Source: Zygaena filipendulae
Lineage: Eukaryota; Arthropoda; Insecta; Lepidoptera; Zygaenidae
Length of the DNA stretch: 64,000 nt
Assembly: GCA_907165275.2 (NCBI GenBank)
Contig: OU015672.1
Coordinates: 8,476,501 to 8,540,500 of the forward strand
Reading direction: 5' to 3'
Position 1 is the stretch's first letter; every line of letters starts with the position of its first letter. Below the pieces are notes generated by a model. It worked only from the letters and a program-made list of their open reading frames with translations, was not told the origin of the DNA and searched no databases. Positions 44,190 to 54,602 of the stretch are shown in pieces. Position numbers and translations under genes: made by a program.

Positions 44190-47100
44190 CTGGAGATTGG
44201 ACGAAAAGCGTATAGGTATTCCATAAAACCTGGTCTGAGCCGTGGCCTGGATGTCGTCGAGCCACTGCGACACGACGCCCACGGACGAGAACACCGCCGG
44301 CTTGTCGGGCTCGTCGCAGCGCTTCGCGGAAAACGACAGGATCCCAACCAGCACGCCGTCCATCACGGCCGGCCCGCCGCCGTCGTGCTGGGGTGTCCCA
44401 ATTTCAAATATCATAGAGCATATTAGCAGCATGGGTGGTCCGATTCTACACAGGGTATTAGTCTTCGGTGGGCTGAGCAACAACCACCGACGCCACAAGT
44501 TCTCTACTAACACTCAGGTCCGTATTCCAAAAGTTTACTCAAGTCATGAATCTAGTTGCAAAACTAATTCAAGTAAAGCTTTAATTTTAGAACCTTACTT
44601 GAAATGAGATTCATCTATCACCAATCAGCTGAGTTCCTTATTCTAAAACGACGCTTGAGTATCTACTAATCTCAAACAATATACCTATACTATATATAAA
44701 TTATAATACCTACTCAAGCAAAGATTTGATCTTTGTTTACGTCTGTCATGTCAAGACCACTCAACCAATCAGAGTTCAAAATCTCTACTCAAGACTAGTT
44801 TCAGGTGATTAGAACCAATCAGAGTTCAGAATCTCTACTGAAGACTAGTTTCAAGTGATTAGAACTTAAAACGCATTCTTTAATAAGATGGACGCTTGAG
44901 TTATGATTTGAGCTTAAAATTAATCTCAAGAGAAACGTAATCTGAGTCACCTTCTGGAATACGGGCCTCAGTCTACCTTGCGTGTTCAAAACATCAAAAA
45001 CTTATGAATAGGCTGCGTTCCGAAACAGCACTCGTGTGCGCTGCACGCCGTTCCGAAATTCACGTGTGTGCCCGGTTTGACCTCGAGTGAGCCGTTCGGA
45101 AACATGCAGTGGTACCAAACGCAGTCGCAGCCTAAAATTTTGGAGGAGGTCACTAAGAATAAAATAGGTACCTAAATGTCGAGTAAATTAGACTTTATTG
45201 CACAATACACAATTTTATTGCACACATTATAGAACAAATGAAAATTATAGAACCTGTGACCTCTACCGTTCACACCGCGCCTGCCACCTGCCACGCCAAA
45301 CCACTTGGCGAAATAGTACGGGAATTCGGAGTGGATTCAGAACATAGCTTCATTTAACGTTGTTTGCTCTAAAACCGCACCACTCCAACATCGTTATGGA
45401 TCTCCCATCATATATCGATGGTGGAAAACTCGCGTTAACGAAGGGCATTAGCTGCGGGGGTGCATAATTATGGGGAGACTTCTCGATCTCCCTTATCGAT
45501 ATAGGAACAGAGTGCCATCCACAAGACACGACTCCTGCCTTGATAAAGGCTTTCTCACATCTCTCGATAGATACCTAAGTATTATTAAAGTATAATTACT
45601 GAAGCCAACCGGCCTTCGTGATCGGTACAGTGGCCATAATGGCCTTATTCCAAGAGCGGTTTTGTTTTGCCCGTTTGCGTGAGTAGAAACAGCGATCCCA
45701 ACGGTAGCAAATGGAAATCGCACAGGTCCATTTTGTGTAGATACATCTTCCAGATATTGACGTGAGTTTATACAGTATGTTTTTTGTATGTAGACGATAG
45801 ACGTGCGAGTTGCGCAAAGAGGGATGGAGCGCGTCATGCTCGGCATCTCACTTAGGGATAGGATTCCCAATGTGGCCATAATGAAAAGAACTAAGGTTGT
45901 GGACATTGGGGACAAAATGGCATCCTTGAAATGGAGATGGGCTGGACACCTGGGACGTATGGATGTAGACAGATGGGCCCTGAGAACCACGGAATGGAGA
46001 CCCCGGACAGGACGTAGGAGTGCGGGAAGACCGCCCATGAGGTGGGCCGATGACATCGCGCGCGCTGCTGGGAAGACTTGGATGCGAGGAGCAAGGTGTC
46101 GGAGCGATTGGAAGCGCGATGAGAAGGCCTACATCCAGCAGTGGATGGACATAGGCTGAAGAAGAAGAAGAAGACGATAGACATGGTGAGAAAACTTACG
46201 TTACAAACATTTTTCTTAACAGTTATAAATCCAGCGCAGAAATTATTACGTGTCACTAGATTTCTGAAAAGAAATTATTTAAGTAGGTTTACAACCGTGT
46301 AGGAAGAAAGAATTGAATTTCTCAAGCATAACATCAACAAAAATAAACCAGATCCCTGTCTGACTTTATATCTACGTAGGTAGGTACCTACTGTGGGTTT
46401 AAACATAAACACCCATAGTGCACTGAATTTCAGCCAGAAGTCAGAACTGTAACTTACTCCTAATAGCATAGCATAACATTTAAGTGAAAACTTTATTCGG
46501 ATCAATACCTACTTTCCATAAATAGCTTGACAGTCAGCCAAGTCGTAGACCGGCATGTCCACCTTTTGCAGCAATACTTCGCCTCCTGATCCGTCGAAAC
46601 CCTACAAAAATCATTCATGGAATATGAATTGTGATAACACATCGGTCTGCTCATGGATTGGAATGCCCATTTTTAATTCTCTCCACTTAACTTACCAAAA
46701 CTGAGCCCCATCCAAGGAAAGTGATCTTTTTGTTGACGGGAACAATTTTATCCGTAGAATACTCTATACTCTCAACTCTGGGTTCCTTTTTGCTGAACGT
46801 AATATTCTTGTGGAGTTTCAGCACGGCGAAGTTGAACTCCAGGGTTTGCGGCTTGTAGTTCGGATGGAAGAAGATCTCGCTAACGTGAAGCAACTCCCCA
46901 CCGGCCGTTGCGTTGGATGAACCGACGCGCACCGTCAGCATTTTGACGTACTCGCGGAAGAAACGGTTGTTGTATTGGCTGCAATGATATTATAAGTAGG
47001 CTGTTAGAGAAAAGAATGACTTATGGAGAGGAAGTTCTTGTTAAAAGGAATTCAAATACGTGCTTATTGAGAATATCTACATATTATCTACGTGTGAGGA

Positions 47101-48992
47101 ACGTTTGCTGCAAAGTCACCATAGAATTTGGAAATCACCCACTAGATTTGTTGTTTGGTAACTTTCAAAATATATAATGTATGTTTCAGATTTAGTCGGT
47201 CAAATGACGAGGATTTTTTTCCTATCTTATCATAAGACACTCCTCAAGGAACGTCGTAGTCACAAAACAGATAGAAGGGGAATTAACTCAGTTTATTGTG
47301 AAAACATGAATACCAGTGTCGCCTGATAGTTTTCGTACACATAACAAATCATCATCCACAAAAACATTCATTAAACGTAACGAAACGCCATTTGGTTAGT
47401 CTGTGTTTTTTTCACAAAATTCACAGTTTAGGGAATGTTGTGTAATAAATAAATACCAGGGAACTTATGATGTCAGCAAATAAAATTTTGGGAAAGTTTG
47501 CTCTAACTCCCTTTGCAACCGCAGCGCGCCTGCCCCGCCCACATGGCATCTCTGATTAATATATAACTTTCCTGTGGTCGTAGTATAGTACCGGACAGCC
47601 TGTGTCAAAGAATGTAAATATACCAACAGCTGCAAGCAATGTGCAGCAGTCAAGATCCTATCCTTGTCCAGGATGACGGCCCCGCACCACAGCGCCCTGT
47701 TGACGAGTAGCGCTGCCATGAAAGGATAGTCCAAGATGGAGGCTGTCTCGTCAGCGTTGTAGATGCGGCGGTACCGAGGGTCCAGCGGGGGGTCCACCGT
47801 TGTAGGTATCGGAGCTGGTGGAAAGTAGGGCGACGAGATTAAATTATTAAATTAATGACGAACCCTGCTGGGAACTTGGCCCTATAGCTCTGTGGTTAAT
47901 ACAGCTTGAACTGTCGGTGAAGGAAAACATCGTGAGAAAACGGAACATGGTGGTAGGGCACTTTCTAGTATCCAGCTGGCTAGCTACCATCTTCAAATTG
48001 AAAACTGGTCGCCAAGCACCCAACGGTGTGTTAATTTAATGTCTTGACCAGATCTAACGTCAGAACATTCTTGTATGGACCTACATCTGTACGAAAGGAC
48101 AAATGCTATAGTCTCGAAATTCACATCGTTTGTATGACCCTCAAACCTAGAATAAAACCATAATTTCCAATTAGATAGACCTTCTAATAAAACAGTGTTC
48201 AAATATTACTCGTAGTCGATGTGGTGGTGCTAACTTGCAGAAGTTTCCTCTCCAAGCTGCTTCCATCTCGGTCTCTCCTCAGCGGCAGATCTATAGGCAT
48301 CCCTTCGTATTGCCATTCACGTCGGTTGATGCTCCTCCGGGCTATCTTCTCATGTTCCACTGGGGGCGAAGTCCAATCCATCGGTTAAGAAGTCTAGGGT
48401 TTCTTGATGCTAAGCATAGCTAGATATTTAATATTTCAGCCGCCTAGATTTGACCTAGTACCTAATAGATTTTCAACGTTTCTAACATGGTCCAGGCAGT
48501 TGCAGATTAGAAAAAAACTATATCTTTATCAATGTTTTTCAACTTTTCACGATATGTTAGTGTCGTGTTTATTACTAGATGTTCTCCGTAGTTTTAGAGA
48601 TTCATTAGCAAAGTTCCCGTGGGAATTCCCGAATATAAAGTAGATACTATTTGTCCTTCTTTGTACCTACTCCTGACAACAATGTATGCAAAATCTCATG
48701 ATGATCAGTTGAGCCGTTAAAAGCGTGAAAGCGTAGGCAACAAAAAACTAACATTCGCATTTAAATTAAAAATGGATTGTTTTAGTTATCAAATCTAAGG
48801 ATTAAACTAGGAGAATTTGAACTTACTATCATCAGAATCTGATGCTTCAGAGATTTCATTATCAGTGTCTGAATCTGAATCTGAAGAAGACGGGTCTCCA
48901 TGAGCCATAATACTCAGTACATTAACAATTAACATTATTAGAATAGCCATTTTGTAGTGATTGTCCGCCATTTTGACTTTAGTTAAACACAT
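44187..48992 (-). CDS. Serine protease homologue A (catalytic Asp and Ser replaced)
   Basis: Exons: 48992-48827, 48359-48210 (symmetric, possibly optional), 47814-47628, 46978-46696, 46601-46513, 44445-44187. All phases agree and give 377 residues, or 327 without the optional exon. A start 14 codons in (MAILIMLIVNVLSIMAHG) gives a better signal peptide. An acidic Ser-Asp stretch and a Thr-rich linker precede the trypsin-like domain, which begins after RR at IYNA. His57 is kept (TAAHC), but Asp102 is Asn in FNFAVLKL and the GDSGGP motif reads HDGGGP, so the nucleophile Ser is Gly. It is therefore probably secreted and inactive. The 47628 donor is GTTGGT, unusual but required by phase. The stop codon lies in a MITE. 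Role unknown: insect relatives act as cofactors or ligands. Confidence 0.8.
44517..44967. mobile_element. MITE with TCA duplication in SPH-A last intron
   Basis: TCA at 44514-44516 and 44968-44970 flanks ends GGTCCGTATTCCA and TGGAATACGGGCC. Inside are several ACTCAAG / CTTGAGT repeats and a duplicated block CCAATCAGAGTTCA. The ends resemble those of 34499-35453 (GGTCCGTATT), so the two are probably related Harbinger-like elements. It begins 71 bp upstream (minus sense) of the last exon's acceptor. Confidence 0.75.
45803..46171 (+). mobile_element. 5'-truncated RTE-like non-LTR retrotransposon with 11-bp duplication
   Basis: AGACGATAGAC at 45792-45802 is repeated exactly at 46172-46182. The 369-bp insert ends in a GAAGAAGAAG tail. 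Its frame (45803-46159) ends in the C-terminal tail of an RTE-like polyprotein: RDRIPNVAIMKRTKV, WRWAGHLGRMDVDRWALR and GRPPMRWADDI. The reverse-transcriptase core is absent, so this is a dead-on-arrival copy. It is on the plus strand, opposite to SPH-A, within that gene's last intron. Confidence 0.9.
47870..47960. repeat. Interspersed repeat fragment in SPH-A intron
   Basis: CTGTCGGTGAAGGAAAACATCGTGAG is a block recalled from many lepidopteran repeats. It is short and non-coding, in the intron before the exon with the catalytic His. Confidence 0.4.
48585..48765 (+). repeat. SINE-like repeat in SPH-A first intron
   Basis: TAGATGTTCTCCGTAGTTTTAG, GGGAATTCCCGAATATAAAG, ATTTGTCCTTCTTTGTACC and TCATGATGATCAGTTGAGCCG follow in the family order. 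Diverged copy. Confidence 0.65.
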
Positions 48993-49795
48993 TTTTCCCC
49001 CTCTTTATAATGCAATATTTTTCTCCGCAACAATATTATGTGCGTATAAATTCATGTACTTAATATCAACACTATAAATGGTTCTTTGGTCCATAAAGAG
49101 GGTTAAATAAAAAACTAGTAAAAATACTCGTATAAAACATATTTATTAAAATGGTTGGTCAATAAACTTAAAAACAATGAAGTTTGGTTTTACTTTTATA
49201 GTTAGGCGTTTACACCACACAGGAGAAGTCAAGTTAAGTCGATTGAACAGTCTTATTTTAATAAGCAAACCAAAGTTCTGTTACTAACGGATCACGAAAT
49301 TGCATAATATACCTAAGTAATTATTACATTTAGTTAATTCTTTAAGACCACATTGAACACTTCATTATAATCAGATTAAGGGGCCGACATTATAGTCAGG
49401 AAAGTTTCAAAAACCCAACCTCGGGTGGGTTTCCCGTTTACCTAAATCTAAAATATCTGGGCGACCGAGCTTCGCTCGTAGCGCCTTCTGTTGCTATATA
49501 GAAAATCGGTACCAAACACTAATTTTTCATTACCTGAAAACACGGATAAAATGACGTTTTCTAAAAATTAAACTTAGCCAGATTGATTAATCGCCCCCGA
49601 AACCCTCTGCATACTAAATTTCATGAAAATCGTTGGAGTCGTTTCCGAGATTTAGATTATAAATAAGCATATTACTATATTATATATTTATAAACAAGAT
49701 TTGCTCGTTTAAAGGTAGTAGGTAGATATCGTATACGTCGTAAAGAATAAAATATTTAGGTATAGTTTATTTCCATAAATAAATAATGAAAAGGT
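48993..49795. other. Intergenic region between SPH-A and the cuticle-like gene
   Basis: It contains the SPH-A upstream region (minus strand, above 48992) and a non-coding repeat at about 49380-49720. That repeat includes GGGCGACCGAGCTTCGCTCG and CATGAAAATCGTTGGAGTCG, blocks common in lepidopteran interspersed repeats. Nothing else is recognisable. Confidence 0.45.
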
Positions 49796-52673
49796 CTAAT
49801 GATGCGCCCAGCCTAACCCCCCTAAGCCTTTGCCAAAGCCTAAACCCCACGAGCTTGCGATCGGTACTGTGATGATTGGAGTTTTAATTATGGGTGCGGT
49901 GACTATGGGAGCGGTGACTATGGGTACCACGTGGCGTGGGACAGTCACGCCGTGGTTGACCACGCTGGATGATACCGATATCGCCGATGGTAGCGCCAGT
50001 GGGGCTGGAAAAGATAAAAACGCATATTAAAGATATCAATTAGTACAGCCAGTTCCCACTTGTCGGACGTCAGATACGGATTTTAATCGGATGTCGGCGC
50101 CTCTGTTCACACTTGTCGGCTGTCGGACACGGTCGAAGCTGGCGCCAACTCTGCTTGCGCGCCGCGATCTGTGTTATTATGACGCGCGATCGCAGTGATG
50201 CGACGCACCCACGGGCGCCGCCGGGCGGAACAAGGGGTAGCGGGGAGAGGGTTGTCGGCCCCAACATCCGACATATTATGTGAACAGCGCCATAGATACT
50301 ATCTCATAGGCGAGCGAGATCCGACACGATTTTTTTCCGGGCGTAGAGGGCTCGCAAAACAGCCGAAATTTCTTGTCGGCGACGACACAAAATCTGTCTC
50401 CGACAAGTGTGAATAGCTCCATATAAAATGTTCTGCCACTGGAGCATCCGATTAAAATCCGGACCCGACACCCGACAAGCGAGAACGGGGTGTTACATCC
50501 ATACTATACTATAACATTATAAAAAGAAATTTTTGATTTTTTGTTTGTTTATTGCGATTTTACTCAAAAACTAGTAGACCGATTTCAAAAATTCTTTCAC
50601 TATTAGAATGCTACGTTATCTCTGAGTAACATAGCCTATATTGTAACCCAGAATTCCCGCGTAAACCCCGAAATTATCGCGGGTGAAATCGCGGGGAATA
50701 GCTAGTAACTTACTATAGAGACATTAACTCAGTTTAGTAACGAAAACAAAATAATTAAAATCAGTGTAGCCAGGCACACATACTTTTGTCGGCGTGACGG
50801 AAATTTCGTTAAAAAAGTTTCCCGCAATAGCGATTGTAGCGCGAGCGTTCCCCCGCTCTACCCCACTGCCCGACTCGTCTTTGCTATATTTAATGGGGGT
50901 AGGTGGAATTGATATTATGGCATTCATACTGTGCTTCGGTTCATCATGGCTATCTAGGGTAGCTATCTAGTTATTTTGTGAGACTTGTCTTATTGCGGAT
51001 GTTTGGTGATGTTGAGAGCAGGCAGTGAAGGTAAGCGTTGATGCATTGGGGCCCCATTAAACCTACACCTGGGTCGCGAGTTCGAATATCTGGACCCTTA
51101 TCCACTATGACCAACAAGATTCCTTGATCATAGCGAGGGCCCCAAAAACACAATCCCAAAAGTTCCAGATGCCAAAATATTAGAAATTTATATTCTGTAT
51201 GCCAATATGCCTTAAGAAACGTTGTAAATGCATTTTTTGGAGTGAATTATTTGAGCACGAGGGAAAGACAATTTTTGTAGCGCGTTATCTTAACGCACCG
51301 TGTTATGGTCATAGCTAGTGAATAATTACGTATTTATTTAGGCTCGGTCGTCAATCCTTTTTATGCATTAGATGTTGAGGTGTTTTTGTGTATCAATGTT
51401 GGTAGATCAGTTAATAGACAAATAGCAAACTAACTTTAGTGAACAATTTACCATGGGCAGCGAGCCCGTAGCCGAGCGGGGTGACCGGGGTGGCCGTCGC
51501 CATGCCTAAAATAGCGAGCACAATTGCCACCTGAAACAAACGGGGTTCTAACTTAGAACCGACCTTTCTGTAATAGTATATTTCATTATAAGTGCGGAAA
51601 GCCTGTCATTGCAAAGAGTTCCGACAAATGTCTACCCGAGCCGAGGCGCAGCCGAAGGTGAGGGTTGACAGTCGGAACTAGTTGCAATGACGGTTCCGCA
51701 CGTGTACTGAACAACTATTTTTAATACAGTTACGAAAAAATTAAGCAATTTAATAAAATATCAAAAACACAACAAACTCAACTAAGTTCCAACTGTGATC
51801 AAGAGATGGCGCTAGTCGTAATAGTAATGCGAAACCTACGTTTCGCAATGCAAAAAGTGTGTCAAAGTCGTGTCGCCATTTTTGACAGTTGGCAAAGAGA
51901 ACGCACGAGTTCGGGAAAGGTAAACAAAAAGCTCGAGTATGTAATAGCCCACATCCCGAACGCTAAACGTCCCTGCAATACGCCACTTTTTGAGCAACTG
52001 TATTAAAAAATATTTAATTCATCGCCCACTGCGGTAGCTGCGCCTACAACTTACAAGTGGATTCATTCGTTCTTCTTCTTCTTAACTGTAACGTTTATTA
52101 TAGTATACAGGAAAAATTTTTAAGCAATGCGCCAAAAAAGTTTGGTGGTTCAGTATCAGTAATAGAATACATTTCCATTAGATATTTGTTTAAAACTATT
52201 TTATATTTTTTTATCCGACTTTAAATCGGCAAAATATGGACACTATCTATTCGTTATAATTTATGAATGGGCGGAAATTTATGTATCTATCTACGGCGAA
52301 CGCAGCGGGGGTGAAACCACCTCCCGAGTGGAGCAGCCATAAGATCAATTTCAAAGTAAACATCTTTTGTTAACGATAACTTTAGTAGGTATTTTGTAGG
52401 TGTTTAATAAAACTCATTTAAGTTTAATTTGTCAAAGTTTGCGCACTGAATAAAAAATAATCCTGTATATTATAATATGATAATGGTTTTCAGTAATAAA
52501 AATGTCTTCTTATAAATTTTAAAGGAATATCCAAAATGAACAGCGTTTGCAGAGATTGCAGCATGATTTTTAGAGTCTCATGGTCTAATGAATTTTTTAA
52601 GCGAATCCCCAATGTGATTTCCGTATATTTGCAACTGTAGAAGAGATAATTGTACACTCACCGCACACTTCAT
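49796..52673 (-). CDS. Small secreted cuticle-protein-like gene
   Basis: Three exons in phase: 52673-52662 (12 nt, MKCA), 51530-51452 and 50004-49796 (stop TAG), giving 99 residues. The 12-nt first coding exon splitting the signal peptide is a hallmark of many insect cuticle protein genes. The signal peptide is MKCAVAIVLAILGMATA. The mature part is low in charge and rich in Val, Pro, Ile and Ala, with VVPIVTAPIVTAPIIKTPII repeats, and ends in a Gly-Leu-rich GFGKGLGGLGWAHH. There is no RR chitin-binding domain. A TATAAAA at about 52757-52751 (minus) lies some 80 bp upstream of the ATG. Likely a low-complexity cuticle or other secreted structural protein, but the class is inferred from composition and gene structure only. 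Confidence 0.75.
50050..50500. mobile_element. MITE in the cuticle-like gene intron
   Basis: The left end CAGTTCCCACTTGTCGGACG..CGGATTTTAATCGGATG is mirrored on the right (CATCCGATTAAAATCCGG..CCCGACAAGCGAGAACGGGG). CACTTGTCGG and CCGACAAGTG repeats recur inside. It is GC-rich and non-coding. It starts 46 bp upstream (minus sense) of the last exon's acceptor. Confidence 0.75.
50565..50706 (+). repeat. SINE-like repeat fragment
   Basis: TTTTACTCAAAAACTAGTAGACCG, CATAGCCTATATTGTAACCC, GAATTCCCGCG and an end in GCGGGGAATAGCTAGTA identify the dominant repeat. It lies in the large intron of the cuticle-like gene. Confidence 0.65.
51588..51706. mobile_element. Small foldback element
   Basis: AGTGCGGAAAGCCTGTCATTGCAAAG..TTCCGAC is mirrored by GTCGGAACTAGTTGCAATGACGGTTCCGCACGT. 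It is about 120 bp and non-coding, in the first intron of the cuticle-like gene. Confidence 0.65.
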
Positions 52674-52747
52674 GTTTGTCTGTCTGTACGAGAGGTGACG
52701 GTGTTGCGTCGAAGCGAGAGAAATCTAAACTGCAATGTATGTACAAT

Positions 52748-52760
52748 TACTAGTTTTATA
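52748..52760 (-). promoter_or_regulatory. TATA box candidate of the cuticle-like gene
   Basis: Minus strand TATAAAAC, 75-85 bp upstream of the ATG, followed about 30 bp later by ACATTGCAGTTTAG, a possible initiator. Position and sequence fit an RNA polymerase II core promoter. Confidence 0.5.
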
Positions 52761-52907
52761 ACGATTGTAAATAGGAGGATGTGCGTTTTGCATGGTCGGA
52801 CGTGCGTCCTGCTGCGCAAAGAAACGCTAATGATTCCATTATGAATAAAAATTACGATTATAGACTAAGAGCTAGCGATCAAATTTGCAAAGTTTGTCTG
52901 CAACAAT

Positions 52908-53125
52908 GGGCTTGTCAACCAAATTTTAGTTTTAAGTCTTGTAGATTAATAAATAATATTGGAAAAGTATTTTTTAATTTTTACGTAATGAAAAAATAAC
53001 GGAAATACATGATAAGTACATTAAGTCGAAATATCGTGTGATGTAAGACATTATAAGTATTAATGTCTTTAAAAAAAAAAAATTATAACTGACGGACTAA
53101 TTAGAATTTTGATTTTCATTACCCT
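52908..53125. mobile_element. CRE-motif MITE, internally shortened
   Basis: It starts GGGCTTGTCAACCAAATTTTAG with TTTAAGTCTTGTAGATTAATAAA and ends ACTGACGGACTAATTAGAATTTTGATTTTCATTACCC. The central palindrome is reduced and the usual GTGACGTCAC is lost (GTGATGTAAG). Confidence 0.7.
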
Positions 53126-53494
53126 ATCCCGCGGGAACTCCCAAATTATCGCGGGTGATACCGCGCAGGACAGCTAGTCTTGTTAGGTAGGTATATTATG
53201 CTTTCTCTTGGTCTTAAAATGTAATGAAAAACCCTGTGATGACATTTTTAGATATTATTTGACCTCCGGGTTTCAGTATAATTTTATTTGGGAAAAGGTT
53301 TCATTTTTTGGTTGTTTGCTATGATTTAACTCGAAAACAACTGGACCGATTTCAAAAACTGCCTCGCCATTAGAATGCTACATTATTCTTAGGAACCTAT
53401 TTGTAACCGTGGATTGCCGCGGGAACTCCGAAATAACCGCTAGTCCTAATTATACAAATAAATAAAAACCAACATTTGGTGCTCAGCAACAAGT

Positions 53495-53582
53495 TTATTT
53501 TAAATCAATATGATGAAACAAAGTTATAGAATCACAGTTAAAATACTTCCGATGAAACTTGTCCTCTTGTAACTCAAGGAGT
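53495..53582 (-). other. Candidate orphan terminal exon
   Basis: On the minus strand a TTTTTTTTTCCAG acceptor is followed by a frame of 28 residues, LLELQEDKFHRKYFNCDSIT and further, to a TAA that overlaps an AATAAA polyadenylation signal (53499-53494). The composition is protein-like but no partner exon or family was recognised. COX4 upstream already has its own terminal exon. It could be an alternative end or chance. Confidence 0.22.
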
Positions 53583-53691
53583 CTGGAAAAAAAAACAGGT
53601 GATTTTACCAAATAACCTACAACTACAATACAACCAATACAAATGGGTCCTGAATTGGCCTGATTCACTATGACCAGTAACTACAATATTT

Positions 53692-53926
53692 GGACATAGA
53701 TAAGCAATAGTGTGTTAACCCACATTAGAGAAATTTTGAGTAAATCGTGTTTTAAAAGTATAGCGCCATTTTGTGTCAACATTTTTTATGTTCAATATTT
53801 AGTTACATATTTAAGCAATGTAATAAAGTAAACACATAATTAAAAAACGTTCCCCAACTCTCAATAAATTGTTCTGAATCAATAACTTAATTTTGTGGGT
53901 TAACATGTTATTGCTTATCTGCGTCC
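53692..53926. mobile_element. MITE with AGATAAGCAATA ends, complete inverted copy
   Basis: It starts GGACATAGATAAGCAATAG, then TGTGTTAACCCAC, and ends GTGGGTTAACATG, then TTATTGCTTATCTGCGTCC. The interior matches the reverse complement of 524-759, with strong similarity across the full length. Confidence 0.85.
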
Positions 53927-54267
53927 ATTTATTGTAGTAACACTCATGAAATTTGGCACATTTGTTTTAAAAGTCCACATACCTAAGTATTGTTAACATA
54001 AATGGGTCGAATTGACAACCTCCTTTTTGAAGTCAGAGAGTTTGGCTTGAAAAGGAATTCACACAGCAAAACTGAATCAATCCTGAGTCTATAGATGAGC
54101 AATCAACCGGGAGTTTGAGATTAAACCCGATAAAAGCCTGCCTTTTCGGGTTAACGCCCGATAAAAGACCGTAATAGACTGGCTTTTATCGGGTTGTACC
54201 CAAGCACCGAGTTGATTGCCCATCTGTAGGTAATCATGACGGTAATTGAGGGTAATTTTATTGTTAT

Positions 54268-54590
54268 AGGCTATTTGACTTATTTTTTTTTTAAATTCTA
54301 TTTAGTCCGTCAGTTAGATAATAAAAAAATTGTAGACACGTATATTTCGATTTTTCTAATCAATGAAAATATACCTACTTGGATAAAGTGCGTTGAAGTT
54401 TGGGAGTGGGGGCTTGTAACGTCGTATGCAGGTAAAAACTGCACCTGCTTGTGACGTCACGCGACATTTCGACTCAACGTTAGGTAGGTACTCCGTTATT
54501 TTTTGCTTACGTAAAAAAAAGAAAAGATACGTGTGTAATATATTTTATGAATCTACAGGACAGACTAAAAAAAAATTAGTCAAGTAGCCA
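54268..54590. mobile_element. CRE-motif MITE 13 bp after the COX4 stop
   Basis: It starts GGCTATTTGACTTATTT and ends TTAGTCAAGTAGCC. TTAGTCCGTCAGTTAGATAAT and TTGTGACGTCACGCGAC identify the family. On the minus strand it forms nearly all sequence after the COX4 stop codon, and an AATAAA on that strand lies just beyond it (about 54256-54261). Confidence 0.8.
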
Positions 54591-54602
54591 ATTGAGAGTA
54601 AT

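Larger units (their letters stand above)
52674..54602. other. Intergenic region between the cuticle-like gene and COX4
   Basis: It begins with the cuticle-like gene promoter (minus strand, TATAAAA at about 52757). It then holds a CRE-motif MITE (52908-53125), a SINE-like piece (53126-53176), a candidate orphan exon (53582-53495), an AGATAAGCAATA MITE (53692-53926), a GATAAAAG palindrome at about 54120-54200 and another CRE-motif MITE (54268-54590). Confidence 0.5.

Noticed and set aside
44040..44607. Plus-strand frames of 121-128 codons opposite the SPH-A last exon
   Set aside because: They are antisense shadows of the GGGP/VSQWLDD coding exon and of the adjacent MITE.
45493..46056. 187-codon minus-strand frame
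   Set aside because: More than half is the reverse strand of the RTE-like fragment; the rest (QYLEDVSTQNGPVRF) has no recognisable partner.
49830..50030. 66-codon plus-strand frame with repeated MGAVTMGAVTMG
   Set aside because: It is the antisense of the VTAPIVTAPI repeat in the cuticle-like gene exon, which has matching splice signals.
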